From contig WHVA01000074.1 in the NCBI GenBank assembly GCA_015179125.1, positions 124,001 to 188,000 on the forward strand: 64,000 nucleotides of DNA, read 5' to 3'. The notes beneath the pieces were generated by a model, which had not been told where the DNA came from, did not search any database, and saw only the letters and a program-made list of their open reading frames with translations. A program made the position numbers and the translations under genes. The DNA comes from Gautieria morchelliformis (Eukaryota > Basidiomycota > Agaricomycetes > Gomphales > Gomphaceae). This document shows positions 32,342 through 43,600 of this stretch, piece after piece. The number at the start of each line of letters is the position of its first letter. Position 1 is the first letter of the stretch.

Positions 32342-32659
32342 TTATAAAGGAGTGCTGATTGAATTCTCAATTTTGGTTTTACAACCAGTATCCCCGAACA
32401 AGAGATAGCTGTCTGAACCTTCACGGATCAGAGAAATCGAGTATTGATCAGCAAAATCATTTCCAAGGATAACTGGAGTGGTCATGCCTTTAACGACATA
32501 AGCTTCCACTTCAAGCTGAACAGGACCAGCATCCGAGTCAAAGAATAGGGGAATAGTAACATATCCCGAAATTTTTGAAGTGCCAGTAACTTGAATTGAG
32601 TTGTGGGTGCTAGAGGATCCACAACTCTGTAATGACAGAAAAATGGTAGTTTGAGCCAT
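32342..32659 (-). pseudogene. C-terminal part of Ty3 protease
   Basis: Minus-strand frame of 105 aa with the end of a retroviral-type aspartic protease: EAYVVKGMTTPVILGNDFADQYSISLI. The catalytic D-(S/T)-G segment, expected about 50 residues earlier, is not present, so truncation cut through the protease. It ends in TAA at 32342-32344, and pol continues in the same frame immediately afterwards. The TAA is either a nonsense mutation or a readthrough codon. Confidence 0.65.
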
Positions 32660-32810
32660 GGAGACTTTGGAAAAATAAGGAAAAATATAAGATAACTAGA
32701 GGAATGTTTGAAAAGCCTTTCCCCAGTTATATTAACAGCATACAGATACTGTTAATTCTTCAAATGTGTTTTTACATGTTGTCAAGACAAAAAGAAAAGA
32801 CTAGGGCTGG

Positions 32811-33418
32811 TTGCACAGCCGTTCCCCTACACCCATCCCTCTACCGGCTGCCATTTGGGCCGGTATCCCCCATGTCCCCTGCGTGGAGTCCCCTGGGTGT
32901 CAAGGTGTGTCGACGCCCCCGCACCCTGCTAACCGTATGCCCAGTCTCCTCATGATGAGCTCCGTGTCGTCCATGCTGCAATCGCACCCGCACCTGCACC
33001 CGCACCCGCACCCGCACCCACACCCGCCGCCGCCCGCTCCCCCACCACCCCGTCCTCCTACACCAGCTCGGCCCCCCCAGCACCTCCGCCCCCCTCACCC
33101 CACCCCATACATGTGCGCCCCTGCGGTTTCTGAGCTCAAGAACGTGTCAGGATCGGCGAAGTTGCCTTATGGTGCATTGGCACTCGGTGCGGAAGGGATC
33201 AAAGATGCTATTACGAACTTTGATGATGTGTATGTTCCACGTTATATGATCCCTCAGATTTTCGGGGCTTATGCTACACAGGAGGAAATCCGACATCGAG
33301 AATGAATGCCTACCGTCAGATCTCACTGATCCAATGTCAGAAGAAGCTAAGCCCTTCCTCTCCAATCCTATGACACCCTCTTCTGGAGATTCTCCTGTAG
33401 TGGGTTCTCACCATTAGT
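32811..33418 (+). pseudogene. Unidentified coding remnant with Pro/His repeat
   Basis: The plus frame 32811-33305 has a P-H repeat from a (CACCCG)n tract, then a protein-like end (LPYGALALGAEGIKDAI...DDVYVPRYMIPQIFGAY). A different frame to 33418 also looks coding (PMSEEAKPFLSNPMTPSSGDSP), so a frameshift or intron joins them. I recognise no family. It lies at the truncation edge of the Ty3 element and could be a host or transposon exon. Confidence 0.3.
32983..33030. repeat. (CACCCG)n microsatellite
   Basis: Hexamer repeat CGCACC/CACCCG with a few changes, encoding a Pro-His run on the plus strand. Confidence 0.7.
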
Positions 33419-33420
33419 AC

Positions 33421-33660
33421 AAAGTAGCAAACAAAATTAAAACCTGCATTGAACTACATACAGTAAGCTAAGCTTGACATTGTTCCCCCCTCAGCACCCA
33501 AAATGCAAAATAAAAAATGCTTGTTTTATTCAGATTTTTTAGTTCTATGCCCTAGCTATGGTCCACATAGCTTCAGATATGAAATTTCAAGCGAATCGGA
33601 GCGATATCAAGCAAGATATCGTTGTTCGAAGTTTGCGCGCTAAAACGGAAGCAAATTGCA
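33421..33660 (-). mobile_element. Remnant of a second Ty3 3' end (polypurine tract and LTR start)
   Basis: Reading the minus strand, GAGGGGGGAACAA near 33482-33494 is followed by TGTCAAGCTTAGC, the same arrangement as the polypurine tract and LTR start at 26986. A short stretch before it resembles 3' non-coding sequence of such elements. No coding sequence remains. Inference only. Confidence 0.35.
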
Positions 33661-33742
33661 AACGGGTGTAATCAGCCCGGCTGTAGCGTGCGGCTTGCTT
33701 CCGCTTCCAGGTGGCAATGGAATCGCTGTAACTCTGCCCATT

Positions 33743-33893
33743 TTCTCTGATGTGACTGCGCGAATCGACAGAGAGGATCGTCCAAAGGAAGCTAAATTAT
33801 CTTATCCAATGCAGAATCATTTCTTAAACCCTGACAACATTCTAACTGTCCTGAAAAGCAATGATGCTTACCCAAGGTAAGAAGTTCAATAGG
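33743..33893 (+). pseudogene. URB1 partial copy, fragment 1 (start of exon 1)
   Basis: Matches the true URB1 start (about 37683-37838) with small changes: the peptide pattern DR..RPK.AKLS.P.Q..FL.N.D.I.TVL.SND is kept. The match stops at ..GAAGTTCAAT. Indels break the frame. It is followed by a Ty3 fragment. Confidence 0.8.
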
Positions 33894-33979
33894 GCGTTTC
33901 ACGAAGGTGAATTCGACATGAAATCGGTACTGAAATCGGTCCCGCACTCCGCCACAAACTCGCAGAGTTCGAGTTCAGG

Positions 33980-34560
33980 CTTAAGACGATGACCACGGCA
34001 AGGTCAAAGCTGCACAAGATGGACAACGTATGATAATTGAACTGGGGAATATACATGCGAATGTAAACTACTTATATCGAATGCTTGTAAGGTATCAGCG
34101 AATAGGAAAGAGGCCGTCACAAGTCAGGGTTGGATAGGGGTGCGCAGTCATGATACTAGGTAGATGGAATAAACATACAATAGAGTGAGGGGAGAATGCG
34201 AACATGAAACGACGGAGAATAAAGGGAGCGAAGGCACTTATGGACAAAACCATGTCTTGGGACCCGCATGCATGCTACCCTGCACGGGCTCTTCGTTTAC
34301 TGGGTTGATCCTGCACGGCCTATGGAAGAGACGTCCTGCGATCACACCTTGGCCATACGAACACCCAATGGGGTTGGATTAAGAAGATGATGGGGTTAAT
34401 GATGAACCATCATGCCGGGTGAATGGTATCGATCATATTCGATGGCGTGCCTGCTGACGAAATACGCGAGCAGCAAATAGCGGTTCGGAGAATGGGGCGA
34501 ACAGTGGGTAGGGTGGACGTAGAGGGGAAGTGGTTGGTAGGTGCGGCGAACTCTGGCGAA
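33980..34560 (-). repeat. LTR fragment, same family as the solo LTR at 6765-8006
   Basis: The reverse complement of this stretch matches about 7090-7645 with long near-identical runs, for example around CACCCGGCATGATGGTTCATC and GGGTGCGCAGTCATGATAC. It is truncated at both ends. It directly follows the RNase H fragment in the minus-strand sense. Confidence 0.75.
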
Positions 34561-34564
34561 GATG

Positions 34565-35511
34565 CTAGGGAATGACGAGGGGGAACATAGAGGTAGCGCG
34601 GTAGGAGAAATAAACCGGTCGTGACAATAGGACCTTAGACAGGTCTACGCCTTGCTCGACGATCCGGCGCAGGGGCGCGCCGTCATTTCCTGCGGCGATG
34701 GCTCTGATGTCATCGTCGGCGTCGCGTGACACGGTGATGTTCGCAGGCTCTGGTGAGCCCTGGTTTAACGCGGCAGATTCCGTTACTCTCGCCTCTGTCT
34801 TCTCAGCGAGGTGTTTAGAGCGTCTTGTCGCCGCTGTTCGCAGCTCGTTATACCGATCGGTGGGCAATAACTCACCATCCAGGTCTAAACGTGCATCCAC
34901 GTTCACGAAGACGTGGTCCGGGTGATTGTCATCACTCGTGTCGCTCTCGTAGTAGCGCGACAGGCAGTCCGCTACCTTGTTCTCTACACCGTCGACGTGA
35001 ATGGTGTTGAAATTGAACCGGGAGAGAAACTCCCACCATCTGACCTGGCGGTCAGATAGGCTCTTCTGGGTCTCGAAGTACTCGAGCCCTTTGTGGTCTG
35101 TGACGAGGGTGAACCTTCGCCCCAGCAGTTTGTCCTCCCATTTCATGAGAGCCTCAAGCACCGCGATCGTCTCATGCTCGTGAGTCCGGTAGTGTTGCTA
35201 CGCAATGCTGAACTTCTTTGACAAGAAGCCGGCAGGTCAACAAGTTTTCCAGTCAGGACCTTGGCCGTAGACCACACCGACACCGGCTTTTGATCCGTCG
35301 GTGATCACCCAGATCGGCTCTGGGCACCTTGCGTCTACTGGACGCAGGATCGGGGCCTTACAGGCCAACACCTTAATGCTTTGCCAGCATTTGTCTAGTA
35401 GTGGCGTCCATTCGAATGGACGGTTATTACGCGCACAGCCCGATAGTGGGGTGGTATATGCGCTAACATCTGGCATGTAGTGTGCCAGATACTGTACCAG
35501 CCCGAGGACTT
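34565..35511 (-). pseudogene. Ty3 RT end and RNase H fragment
   Basis: Minus-strand pieces: LQYLAHYMPDV.AYTTPL...., NRPFEWTPLLDKCWQSIK, WVITDGSKAGVGVVYGQG, then MLEALMKWEDKLLGRRFTLVTDHKGLEYF, VRWWEFLSRFNF and GVENKVADCLSRYY. These are the RT connection and RNase H of a Ty3 element of a family different from the one at 28-32 kb. Integrase is missing; LTR sequence follows. The fragment separates two parts of the URB1 copy. Confidence 0.8.
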
Positions 35512-36895
35512 AAAGCTGGCTTGAGAGGTCTCCTGGTGCTCAGAACCTTTTCCATCATCTGAGTGGCCCCTGGTGTCTGTATCATTCTATCCCATCCATT
35601 GATCGTTTATTCTAATACATAGCCGAGCCCTGCCTGTCTTTCAGTTCTCTCAGCCCTACTGAATCTCCTTTCAGCGCATTTCACAAAATGCCATATGCGT
35701 GGCCTCATTGCCATCCGGCCCTATCTTCATGAGAAAACAGCCCTTGGCGCTCTTCTTTTTCACTGTAGACTGTAGACTTCCTCTGGGATGCAACTCCTTG
35801 CCACTAGCTCCGCAGCAATCGCGCAAGGTATCTGACCTTACGCTTGTCGCCCAAGAGCGATGGGACGTCCGTTCTGATGAACTGCCTCTGGCCACCCTGC
35901 TAAATTTCAAGAACTGGGACAAACTGTTCCCAGAATTATATCTGTATTTATCTACAAGTCCTCTGCTTCACGATGCGATTTTTGGGCTTGGCTATTCAAA
36001 ACGGAACCCGATCAAGTATTATCTCCAGCATCTGTCCTCATCCCCTTGCATGCGTACCTGGATGTCATGACATTACGGCACGAAGGCGGAATGAACCCGT
36101 TACCCGATGCGTGGTTCTCCGCTGTTGTGCAGTTGCTCTTCCGCACTAAAACGTCTGACGGTTTACGTACTGTGTGCGTCCTGTATCTGGCTGGTGTTCC
36201 AAGTGTCTCCCTCGAGTCGAGAACATCTTGTCACCTATCTCGCAACACAAAAATTCAGAATGAAATTGGGGCCTTCCTCAATCCTCAATCTTGCTAATTT
36301 ATCGTCAAATCAACATGCCATCGCGCCCCTCGTTCTTCGTTCATCCCTTCTAACATGGATCGAAAGGCAGCTGAGGCAAGAACAGCCATCGAGGGGAGCC
36401 TATTGCGTGGGTGAAGATCCTGGAGAACATTATCGTTACCGCCAACGATGATAAAGTTGAGAAAACTACTCGCGGAGAGTTCTATGCCTCTTTAACGCGA
36501 TGCCTATGTCTGCTGCTCTGTGGCGTCACCGTCTCAGGTACGTGGTTGCTGCGCTCATGCGCTCACAGCCGTTACGTTGTGCTCCAGAGACGGCAGACAT
36601 TTTTTCTTACATTATCCCATGTCTTATTGCGTGTCGCTGTCAACCCCGCTGGCCGTAGCGTCCACGTGGTAGAACTTCTCCAGCACGCAAGCCACATCCT
36701 GCGACGTTTCGAACCTTTGCTTTCGTGGACAGACGAGGGAAATACATGGACGGCAAGCGACCATGCTGTCGTGCCAGGACCACCCCATCGTGCGCGCGGG
36801 CTCTTCGACATCACGGATGCGACGAATGACATCACAGGCCACACCCGGCACGCGTTACGGGTGTGGGGTGAGACCGTCGCTACCCTTTGGAGGGC
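35512..36895 (+). pseudogene. URB1 partial copy, fragments 2-4
   Basis: Three blocks of the neighbouring URB1 joined with internal losses. 35512-35680 matches 37965-38165 (end of exon 1, intron 1, start of exon 2). 35685-36295 matches about 41785-42410. 36296-36895 matches about 43957-44590. Intron sequence is copied along with exons (for example GTGGCCCCTGGTGTCTGTAT), so this is a DNA-level duplication and not a retrocopy. Frameshifts and joints destroy coding capacity. Confidence 0.88.
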
Positions 36896-37019
36896 AGCAC
36901 GTGATACATCACTCTCCAATTCAGATGAAAAAAACCAGTGTATATTTCGTACTTCCCGAATACGCCCTAGTAGTCATTCAAGGCCATTCGTCTTCATAGT
37001 ACACGTCTGAAGATCTGGC

Positions 37020-37573
37020 CTAAGTCTCCTCCGCTTCAACAGCCTGCAACTTCCGTTTGGAAAGTTCCTTCGTACGGCGAATGAAACTGTACCTCTCGTC
37101 AGCAAGCACTCACGCGTGTCGTGATGGCCACGGCATCATCATAGGCTGAAAACGTACTCACTCATTGTACTGACATCTTCACGAGCAGAAACAGACCCAA
37201 AGCAAAGATGTGTGTCAGGCAACAGCGTATGCCTCCAGCCTCACATAAATCATAAGTACATACAGCTCATACGCGTGTCTAACAAACCAAGGAGTATCAG
37301 AAAGGTCACGCGTATGAATACAGAAATATTTTTACCGTTCATGATTACATTCCCAAGGAACATATGCATTCTTCCGGCGGCATTGATTCAACGGAATGAG
37401 GAGGCTGAAATGAGAGGAGCAGCGCGGTTGACGCATTCAAGGCAGGTTCTTAATGTGCACTGAATCTGGGAGCAATATCACAGGACTCACGAGGAGCATC
37501 CATCCCTGTATCCCAATGGCACTTTGTTCGTCTTTAGCTCTTCTTGAGCTGCAGTACTTGCTGACTGAGCCAT
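37020..37573 (-). CDS. NDUFB7: NADH dehydrogenase (ubiquinone) 1 beta subunit 7 (complex I, B18)
   Basis: Five minus-strand exons: 37491-37573, 37336-37404, 37264-37278, 37162-37176 and 37020-37092. Together they give exactly 255 nt, 84 aa plus stop. All introns are GT..AG (donors GTGAGT, GTAAAA, GTATGT, GTGAGT). Exons 3 and 4 are 15-nt microexons. The product shows the family pattern: LGYRDGCSSLLIPLNQC, then ..NAYVPWEC, ERHAYELCQYNE and a basic tail RRTKELSKRKL. Both CX9C motifs are exact (C-x9-C from GC to QC, and EC to LC), the second one built across exons 2-4. Family role: an accessory subunit of respiratory complex I at the intermembrane-space side of the inner mitochondrial membrane, with twin disulfides. 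The C-terminal tail is short. It is divergent from URB1 with 119 bp between start codons. Confidence 0.88.
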
Positions 37574-37692
37574 TGGAATGTTGAAGCGATGGTTGAGCGC
37601 AGCGAGAGTAAGCGCTCTCACTTTACGGCCTCGGTAGGCGCTTTACTCTCTAAGCTACCAGTATTTGTCCCGCTCAAGGAATTCGTTCTCTG
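37574..37692. promoter_or_regulatory. Divergent promoter between NDUFB7 and URB1
   Basis: Only 119 bp separate the NDUFB7 ATG (37573, minus) from the URB1 ATG (37693, plus), so both 5' leaders and promoters must lie here or inside the genes. I see no clear TATA box. Part of this stretch was also copied with the URB1 duplicate (33743 onward). Confidence 0.6.
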
Positions 37693-40600
37693 ATGACGCG
37701 AACAGACAGAGCGGATCGTCCTAAGAAAGCTAAATTATCTCATCCGACACAGGATACATTCTTACTAAACGCTGACGATATTCAAACTGTCCTGCAAAGC
37801 AATGATGTTGAAATGCTTACCCAAGGTGAGCAGTTCAATTGTTTCGACGAGCTGTCTTACGAGCATAAGCACCAAATAGCATTGACAACGCTGAGGAACC
37901 AGTTAACCGTCCGTTTTGAGGAAGATGCGCTACTTCCGCAGGACGAACGGCTACTCCTCGCTCAAAGCTGGCTTCAGAGGTCTCCTGGTGCTCGAGACAT
38001 ATTTTCCATCATCCGAAGCGCGCCGAAAGTAAGTGGCCCCTGGTGTCTGTATCATTCTATCCCATCCATTGATCGTTTATTCTAATAAATAGCCGAGCCC
38101 TCAAGTGTCCTCCCTCTGCATTGCAGTTCTCTCAGCCCTACTGAATCTCCTTTCAACACATTTCATATATCACAATCTTGGAGAGGCTATTATTAAAACT
38201 TTGCTCTCTTCCTCACAAATTAGGCAGCTCAACGCCAACCTTGCTGACACAAGCTCGGATTTGATACTATCTACTCTGAAGTTGTTTAATGCTATGTCTA
38301 ACTTTGCAGGCGGGGTGGAGAAAAGATCTGTCATGGATGAGTTTGCATGGGGTCAGAAGGTATACTTACTGCAGAGTGGTGTCACATTTGCTGGTTTTGA
38401 CTGACATTGCTTTCGTTTAGTCACTTCATAAATTGCTTTTCCTTCGCAGAAAGGGAAAGGGCGCCCGAGTGAGTAATCCATTAGCACACCCAGGTCCTGT
38501 TCATAAGTTATCTCGAAACTCTCCAGTTTGGTATCGCTTACACAGCCTCCGCTGTTTAGATATCCGCACTCTTTACGTGTCTTTTGTCCTCTCGTTTCTT
38601 TCGACCACAACTCCAACGCCTATCAAATTATCATTCCTTGAGCAGCACCGGGAGATATTTCTGCTTATTTTCAAAGGTATCCCCCAAGATCCCTACCTGG
38701 TCGCTCGTCGCATATTGGAGATATGCTGGGAAGGACTATGGGGCGATCCTAAAATAAAACGAACCCTTAAAATTAGCTTGTTCAACGAGTCGGTTCTTAA
38801 GCACCTCCTCAAATTATATGACCGAGACGCTCCTGAGGACGGTACTGCGGACCATGTGCCAGCCGACCTGATCCACCACTTCATGCTGGCAATAACGACT
38901 CGGCCTGGCGTGGGCATTTGTTTTAAGAGCCGAGGCTGGTATCCAAGGGACAACTCATTTGACGAAGCTACAGAATTAAACCTCGACTCGGATGCTGAAA
39001 TAGGACCAAAGGGTCAAGGAGGTAAAATTTACAATAAGATTTTGGCCAATATCGTAAAGACCCTCAAAGTCAACGAGGATGCAAGGCAGCAAGAGCTAGC
39101 TTTAAAAATTCTTGAAGCATGCCCAGAACTCGTTGCAAGGTCTGTCCCTTCATTCTAGTCAGTTAAATATCTAAGAAATTTAATCTATAGTTACTGGTCG
39201 GCTGCGAATCTGACATTAGAGCCACGCCTCTCTTCCCGGTGGATCACGAATCTTTCCATTGTTGGTACCATAATATCGTTACCAATTCCTACATCGTCAT
39301 TCCTCCTCCCCCAATCTACCCATCTTGACCCTTCACCCCCTCCACTGTCTTCGATGACAACCAACGTTCTTCCCTCTGTTTTGAATAAGACGCATCTCAC
39401 GAAGGGTCTCCAGTCGCCTTCGAGCCTCGTTCGGCACTGTACTGCTTTAGTGCTGTCAAAATGTCTCACTAAATTGGACAATGTCTTGCGCATCTTGTGC
39501 GAAACGGCTCGCAAATTGGAAGAAGACAATGATACAGGACAATGGCTAAAACGTTTCAGGGAGCTGGAGGTTGAGGTCGAGAGGAGAGTGCCGGATTTTA
39601 TGGTCATTGTTGCGATGGTTCAACAGAAACATGCCATGCCCTCGAGAGAACAATATCAGCCTCAGACCTCGTTGCTCACGGAATCGGCCCTTCGTCTGCT
39701 CTGGCTCTATCACAAGCTTTTCCCAAGACTTGTCTCTGAGGTCAGGTTTGACGTTGGAAAGCTTCTCCTGGGTGTCTTTGACTTCACACATGGTTTGGCC
39801 GATAGCAGCGATATGAATACCGATAGCTTTCTGATGCAGAACAGCCAGAATGGATTAGATGTCTTGCGACAGTTGCATGTCGTACGTTTACTCAAGGAGA
39901 GTGATCAGTTCGCGTGGTCAACTAAATCAAGTGCGTCAAGATATTCCTAATGCATAATATACTCAAATCCCACTTGTGCATATAGATGCCTCTCATAGCC
40001 ATCTCTATGCCATAATGATGCTCTATAGCAAGACCTCTCATCTCGCTGTACGAGATGTCACATCGGATCTGCTTACCCACCTTCTCTCATCCAGCATTCT
40101 GTTTTCTCACGATCTCTCCGAACTGGATTTGTGGCTCAGTGCTCTCCCGTCAACACGTAGGGGCGCGAATGCGACAGCACCAGATGGTACTCCCCTCACG
40201 GATGAGAGCAATGGGGTACTTGTATTCTTGGACGATTGTATCCAGCGCTGCCTTAAGACGCCCTATCGCTATCTGGAAGCCATTACCACGTTCTTCAACG
40301 ATAAGATGCACCTCGATGACAAATCGTTCACGCCGCACGATCCTGGCGTATCCCCCAGCCCTTTACTCATGACCGTTCTTGAGCAGCTACGAGCTAAGAT
40401 TATCGCGGGCCTGCTGTCACCCTCTGATGCACTCGCAGTCGCCACGTTCGTAAGAAAAATCGTATGTGGACTGACAGCCAAGATGCATGACCTTCAGCGT
40501 ATTTGGGCAATAGTGTCGGAAATAGAGGATATTTTATGCATGTCAGCTGTGGCCCCCGAATCGACCATTATGCAGGAAGCGATCAAAAGAGAAGCGGACT

Positions 40601-43600
40601 TATTGTCGCACGTATTGCGGTTCATTCAAAATCCGTCCCCTCAGAGTACAAGCTCAACTAGTCCTGCCGTGCAGGGATTCCTGGCACAGGTGGAGAGTCT
40701 GCCTATCCGTGAGTCGTCTTAAAACACTTTCGCACATATTGATCGTGCGGTTCTTTCACCAGCCTCATCTGAGACTGCCTCGTCTAGTGCCGCATACGAG
40801 CTTGTTGACTGGATTCGCATCATCCATCCGCCGCTTCATCATACTGAGATCGGTCGACTACTCGGCCTGATTGTTCGCCTTTCGCCCTCTGCTGCAACGG
40901 AATTTCTTTATCAAATAGATCCGCAACACGGCGTAATGTGGAATGGTTCCGATGAACAAGTAAAATTGTTGGAAAAAACGTAGGTGCTCCCACATGATAT
41001 CCAGAAGAAACTTCCTAACAAAAGAAATTCAAAGTCTTTCGTTTGAGTGGGCTTATCTGCATTCGACTCCCGAGCAGTTGTTACAGAAGGATGTCAGGGA
41101 CAGTCTGGTGTCCATTTTCTTCTCAAAGAGAGCATGGAATCGCTCGCTCGAACGCAGAGTGTCGATTTGCATGCATAGAGTGGCAACAAACAATGAAATT
41201 CACTTGACATCGACGTCACTTAGGCACGCCGAATTATCTCTATTGGGATCTATCATGCGCACAGGCCACTCTCAGCGAGACATTGACCTATCTCGATTAA
41301 AACATACTCTGTTCTTAGAGTCCGATCCTATCAAGGAGCTGTGCTACTCTCGGGATATCTCAGCTGTGGAATTAGCAGGTGGGTTTATACCGTGTCTGGA
41401 CTTGATGTATTGTGTGATGCCGTTCCAGGGCTCTCGAATCTTGTCGGGGCTAGCCTGCAACCCAAGGCGGAATCGGATCATAAACTCGCGTTTGCGTACA
41501 GCAACTTTTGGATGGAATCAGAGAACTGCGACAGCTTCCGAACAGTGCGTTGTGTCCGTCTCGCTCGACTTAATTACTTACATCTGTTGGTGCAGTGCAC
41601 GATCGCTGCGCCATGGCTCCCATTCATGAAGCCATCGGGGGTGATCAAACATCTTGACACTGCCATCAGAGCTCTAGAATGCGGTCACTTACTCGATGGT
41701 GCTGATCAGACCATCGTGAACGTCATTCTGGACACTCTTGTGCAGCACTCCACAAATGGGCAAGTGCTGAGAGAACTTGAACGCCGTATGCGTGGCCTCA
41801 TTGCCATCCGGCCCTCTCTTCATGAAAAAACAGCCCTTGACGCTCTTCTTTTACTCACTGTAGACTCTAGACTTCCTCTGGGATGCAACTCCTTGCCACT
41901 AGCTCCGCAGCGATCGCGCAAGGTATCAGACCTTACGCTTGTCGCCCAAGAGCGATGGGACGTCCGTTCTGCCGAACTGCCTCTGGATTCCGCCCTCATT
42001 CCCACCCTGCTTAATTTCAAGAACTGGGACGAAACTATTGCCAGAATTATATCTGGATTTATCTACAGGTCATCGGCTTCACGATGCGATTTTTGGGCTT
42101 GGCTATTCAAAACGGAACCCGATCAAGTATTATCTCCAGCATTTGTCCTCATCCCCTTGCATGCGTACCTGGAAGTCATGACATTACGGCACGAAGACGG
42201 AATGAACCCGTTACCCGATGCGTGGTTCTCCGCTGTTGTGCAGTTGCTCTTCCGCACTACAACGTCTGACGGTTTACGTACTCTGTGTGCGTCCTGTATC
42301 TGGCTGGTGTTCCAAGTGTCTCCCCGAGTCGAGGACATTTTGTCACCTATCTCGCAACACAAACTCAAAATGAAACTGGGGCCTTCCTCAATCCTCAATC
42401 CGTGCGGTTGCTTCGCGACCTTCATCGCCTTGATGTTGCAGCCCTTTATCCTGTGCTGCATGAGGTTAGTGACGTGGCGCTGAAGTGGATGGTGCCTCAG
42501 TTCTCCGGAGACGGAATATCTGAGAATGATATCACGGTCGTCGATGAAATATGTGAGTTTCCGTCATAAATTGGGTTAGGAAGGGAAAACTGCAGCTTGA
42601 CCGACACCGCTAGCTCAACTGATCCCCCACATGGAGGCGAAGCCTCACCTGGTGGAGCCGATAGTAAAAGCGGCGATCCAGAATTGCTTGCATATGCCGA
42701 GTGTGGTTAAATGCCTTCCGCCCTTGGTGTTGTCTGCACACCTCAAGGCGAGCATCTCGGTCTGTCTAGGTCCACGGCTCTGCCTAATGATCGATCTAGC
42801 CTGCAGCTGTGAACCGGCACTTACAAAGCATAGTGCAGCACGCGCAGCTCTTTCGCAGCGCAGATCCTTCCGTATCAAGCAGACAACCCATCATCTACCT
42901 TTTGCACACCCTATTTCACATGCATCCGACCAACACGTGCCAGCCCAGTCATATCGCGCCTCTCACGCGCCTGTACGGGGGCACCTTGTCTCTCTCAGAC
43001 CGCTTCCTTCTCTCCATACTTAATCTCTATGAAATACAGCGAAAGGAGTCGGTGGCTTCCATGTTCCGAAGTTGGTCCACCACGCCTTCTGCGCCCCCGT
43101 CCCCGGATATCATACGAGCCATCACCAGCCTTGACCCGGCCAAAGTCTTCCGAACGTGCACCGCCTTTCCCACACGGCGACGATTAGACGGACATGGTCT
43201 CGCGAACCTTTCAATAAGCGACGATGGTCTTTACGACCCAGTTTTTTTGTCGTGCTTGGTTGCGCAATTAGTCTTGGAACACAGGGAGCTATCCTCTACA
43301 GAGTGGGTGCAGGTGTTCAGAAGTAACATCGTCTCGCTTGTCGTCTGCGTGTTCACTTCGAGAAACGAGGACTTTCGGAGAGTGGGGGCGACGACTTTGG
43401 CGGGTCTGCTGCAGCGGGTTCAGGTTCGTCCCATTTCTTACATGATGACATGACCATAATATTCCATTAGGAGGCCGAATTTCTGGAAAAAGATCAAGTC
43501 GTTTATATCTTGAATATTCTACGAGATCTTCTTCCGCCTCCTTCATCTGCATCGTCGGCACCCCGTCTTGCAACGTATTCAACGCTCCTGTTAGCACATG

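Larger units (their letters stand above)
25617..32690 (-). mobile_element. 5'-truncated Ty3 retrotransposon with chromodomain and extra ORF
   Basis: Minus-strand order from right to left: end of protease, RT, RNase H, integrase, chromodomain-like tail, a separate 361-aa ORF, polypurine tract, LTR. Gag, the catalytic front of the protease and the 5' LTR are missing beyond about 32690. RT-integrase order identifies Ty3; the chromodomain at the integrase end places it among chromoviruses. Apart from the truncation and one in-frame TAA, the coding part is intact. Confidence 0.82.

Noticed and set aside
34698..35183. Plus-strand frames over the Ty3 RNase H fragment
   Set aside because: They are antisense to a clear RNase H sequence on the minus strand.
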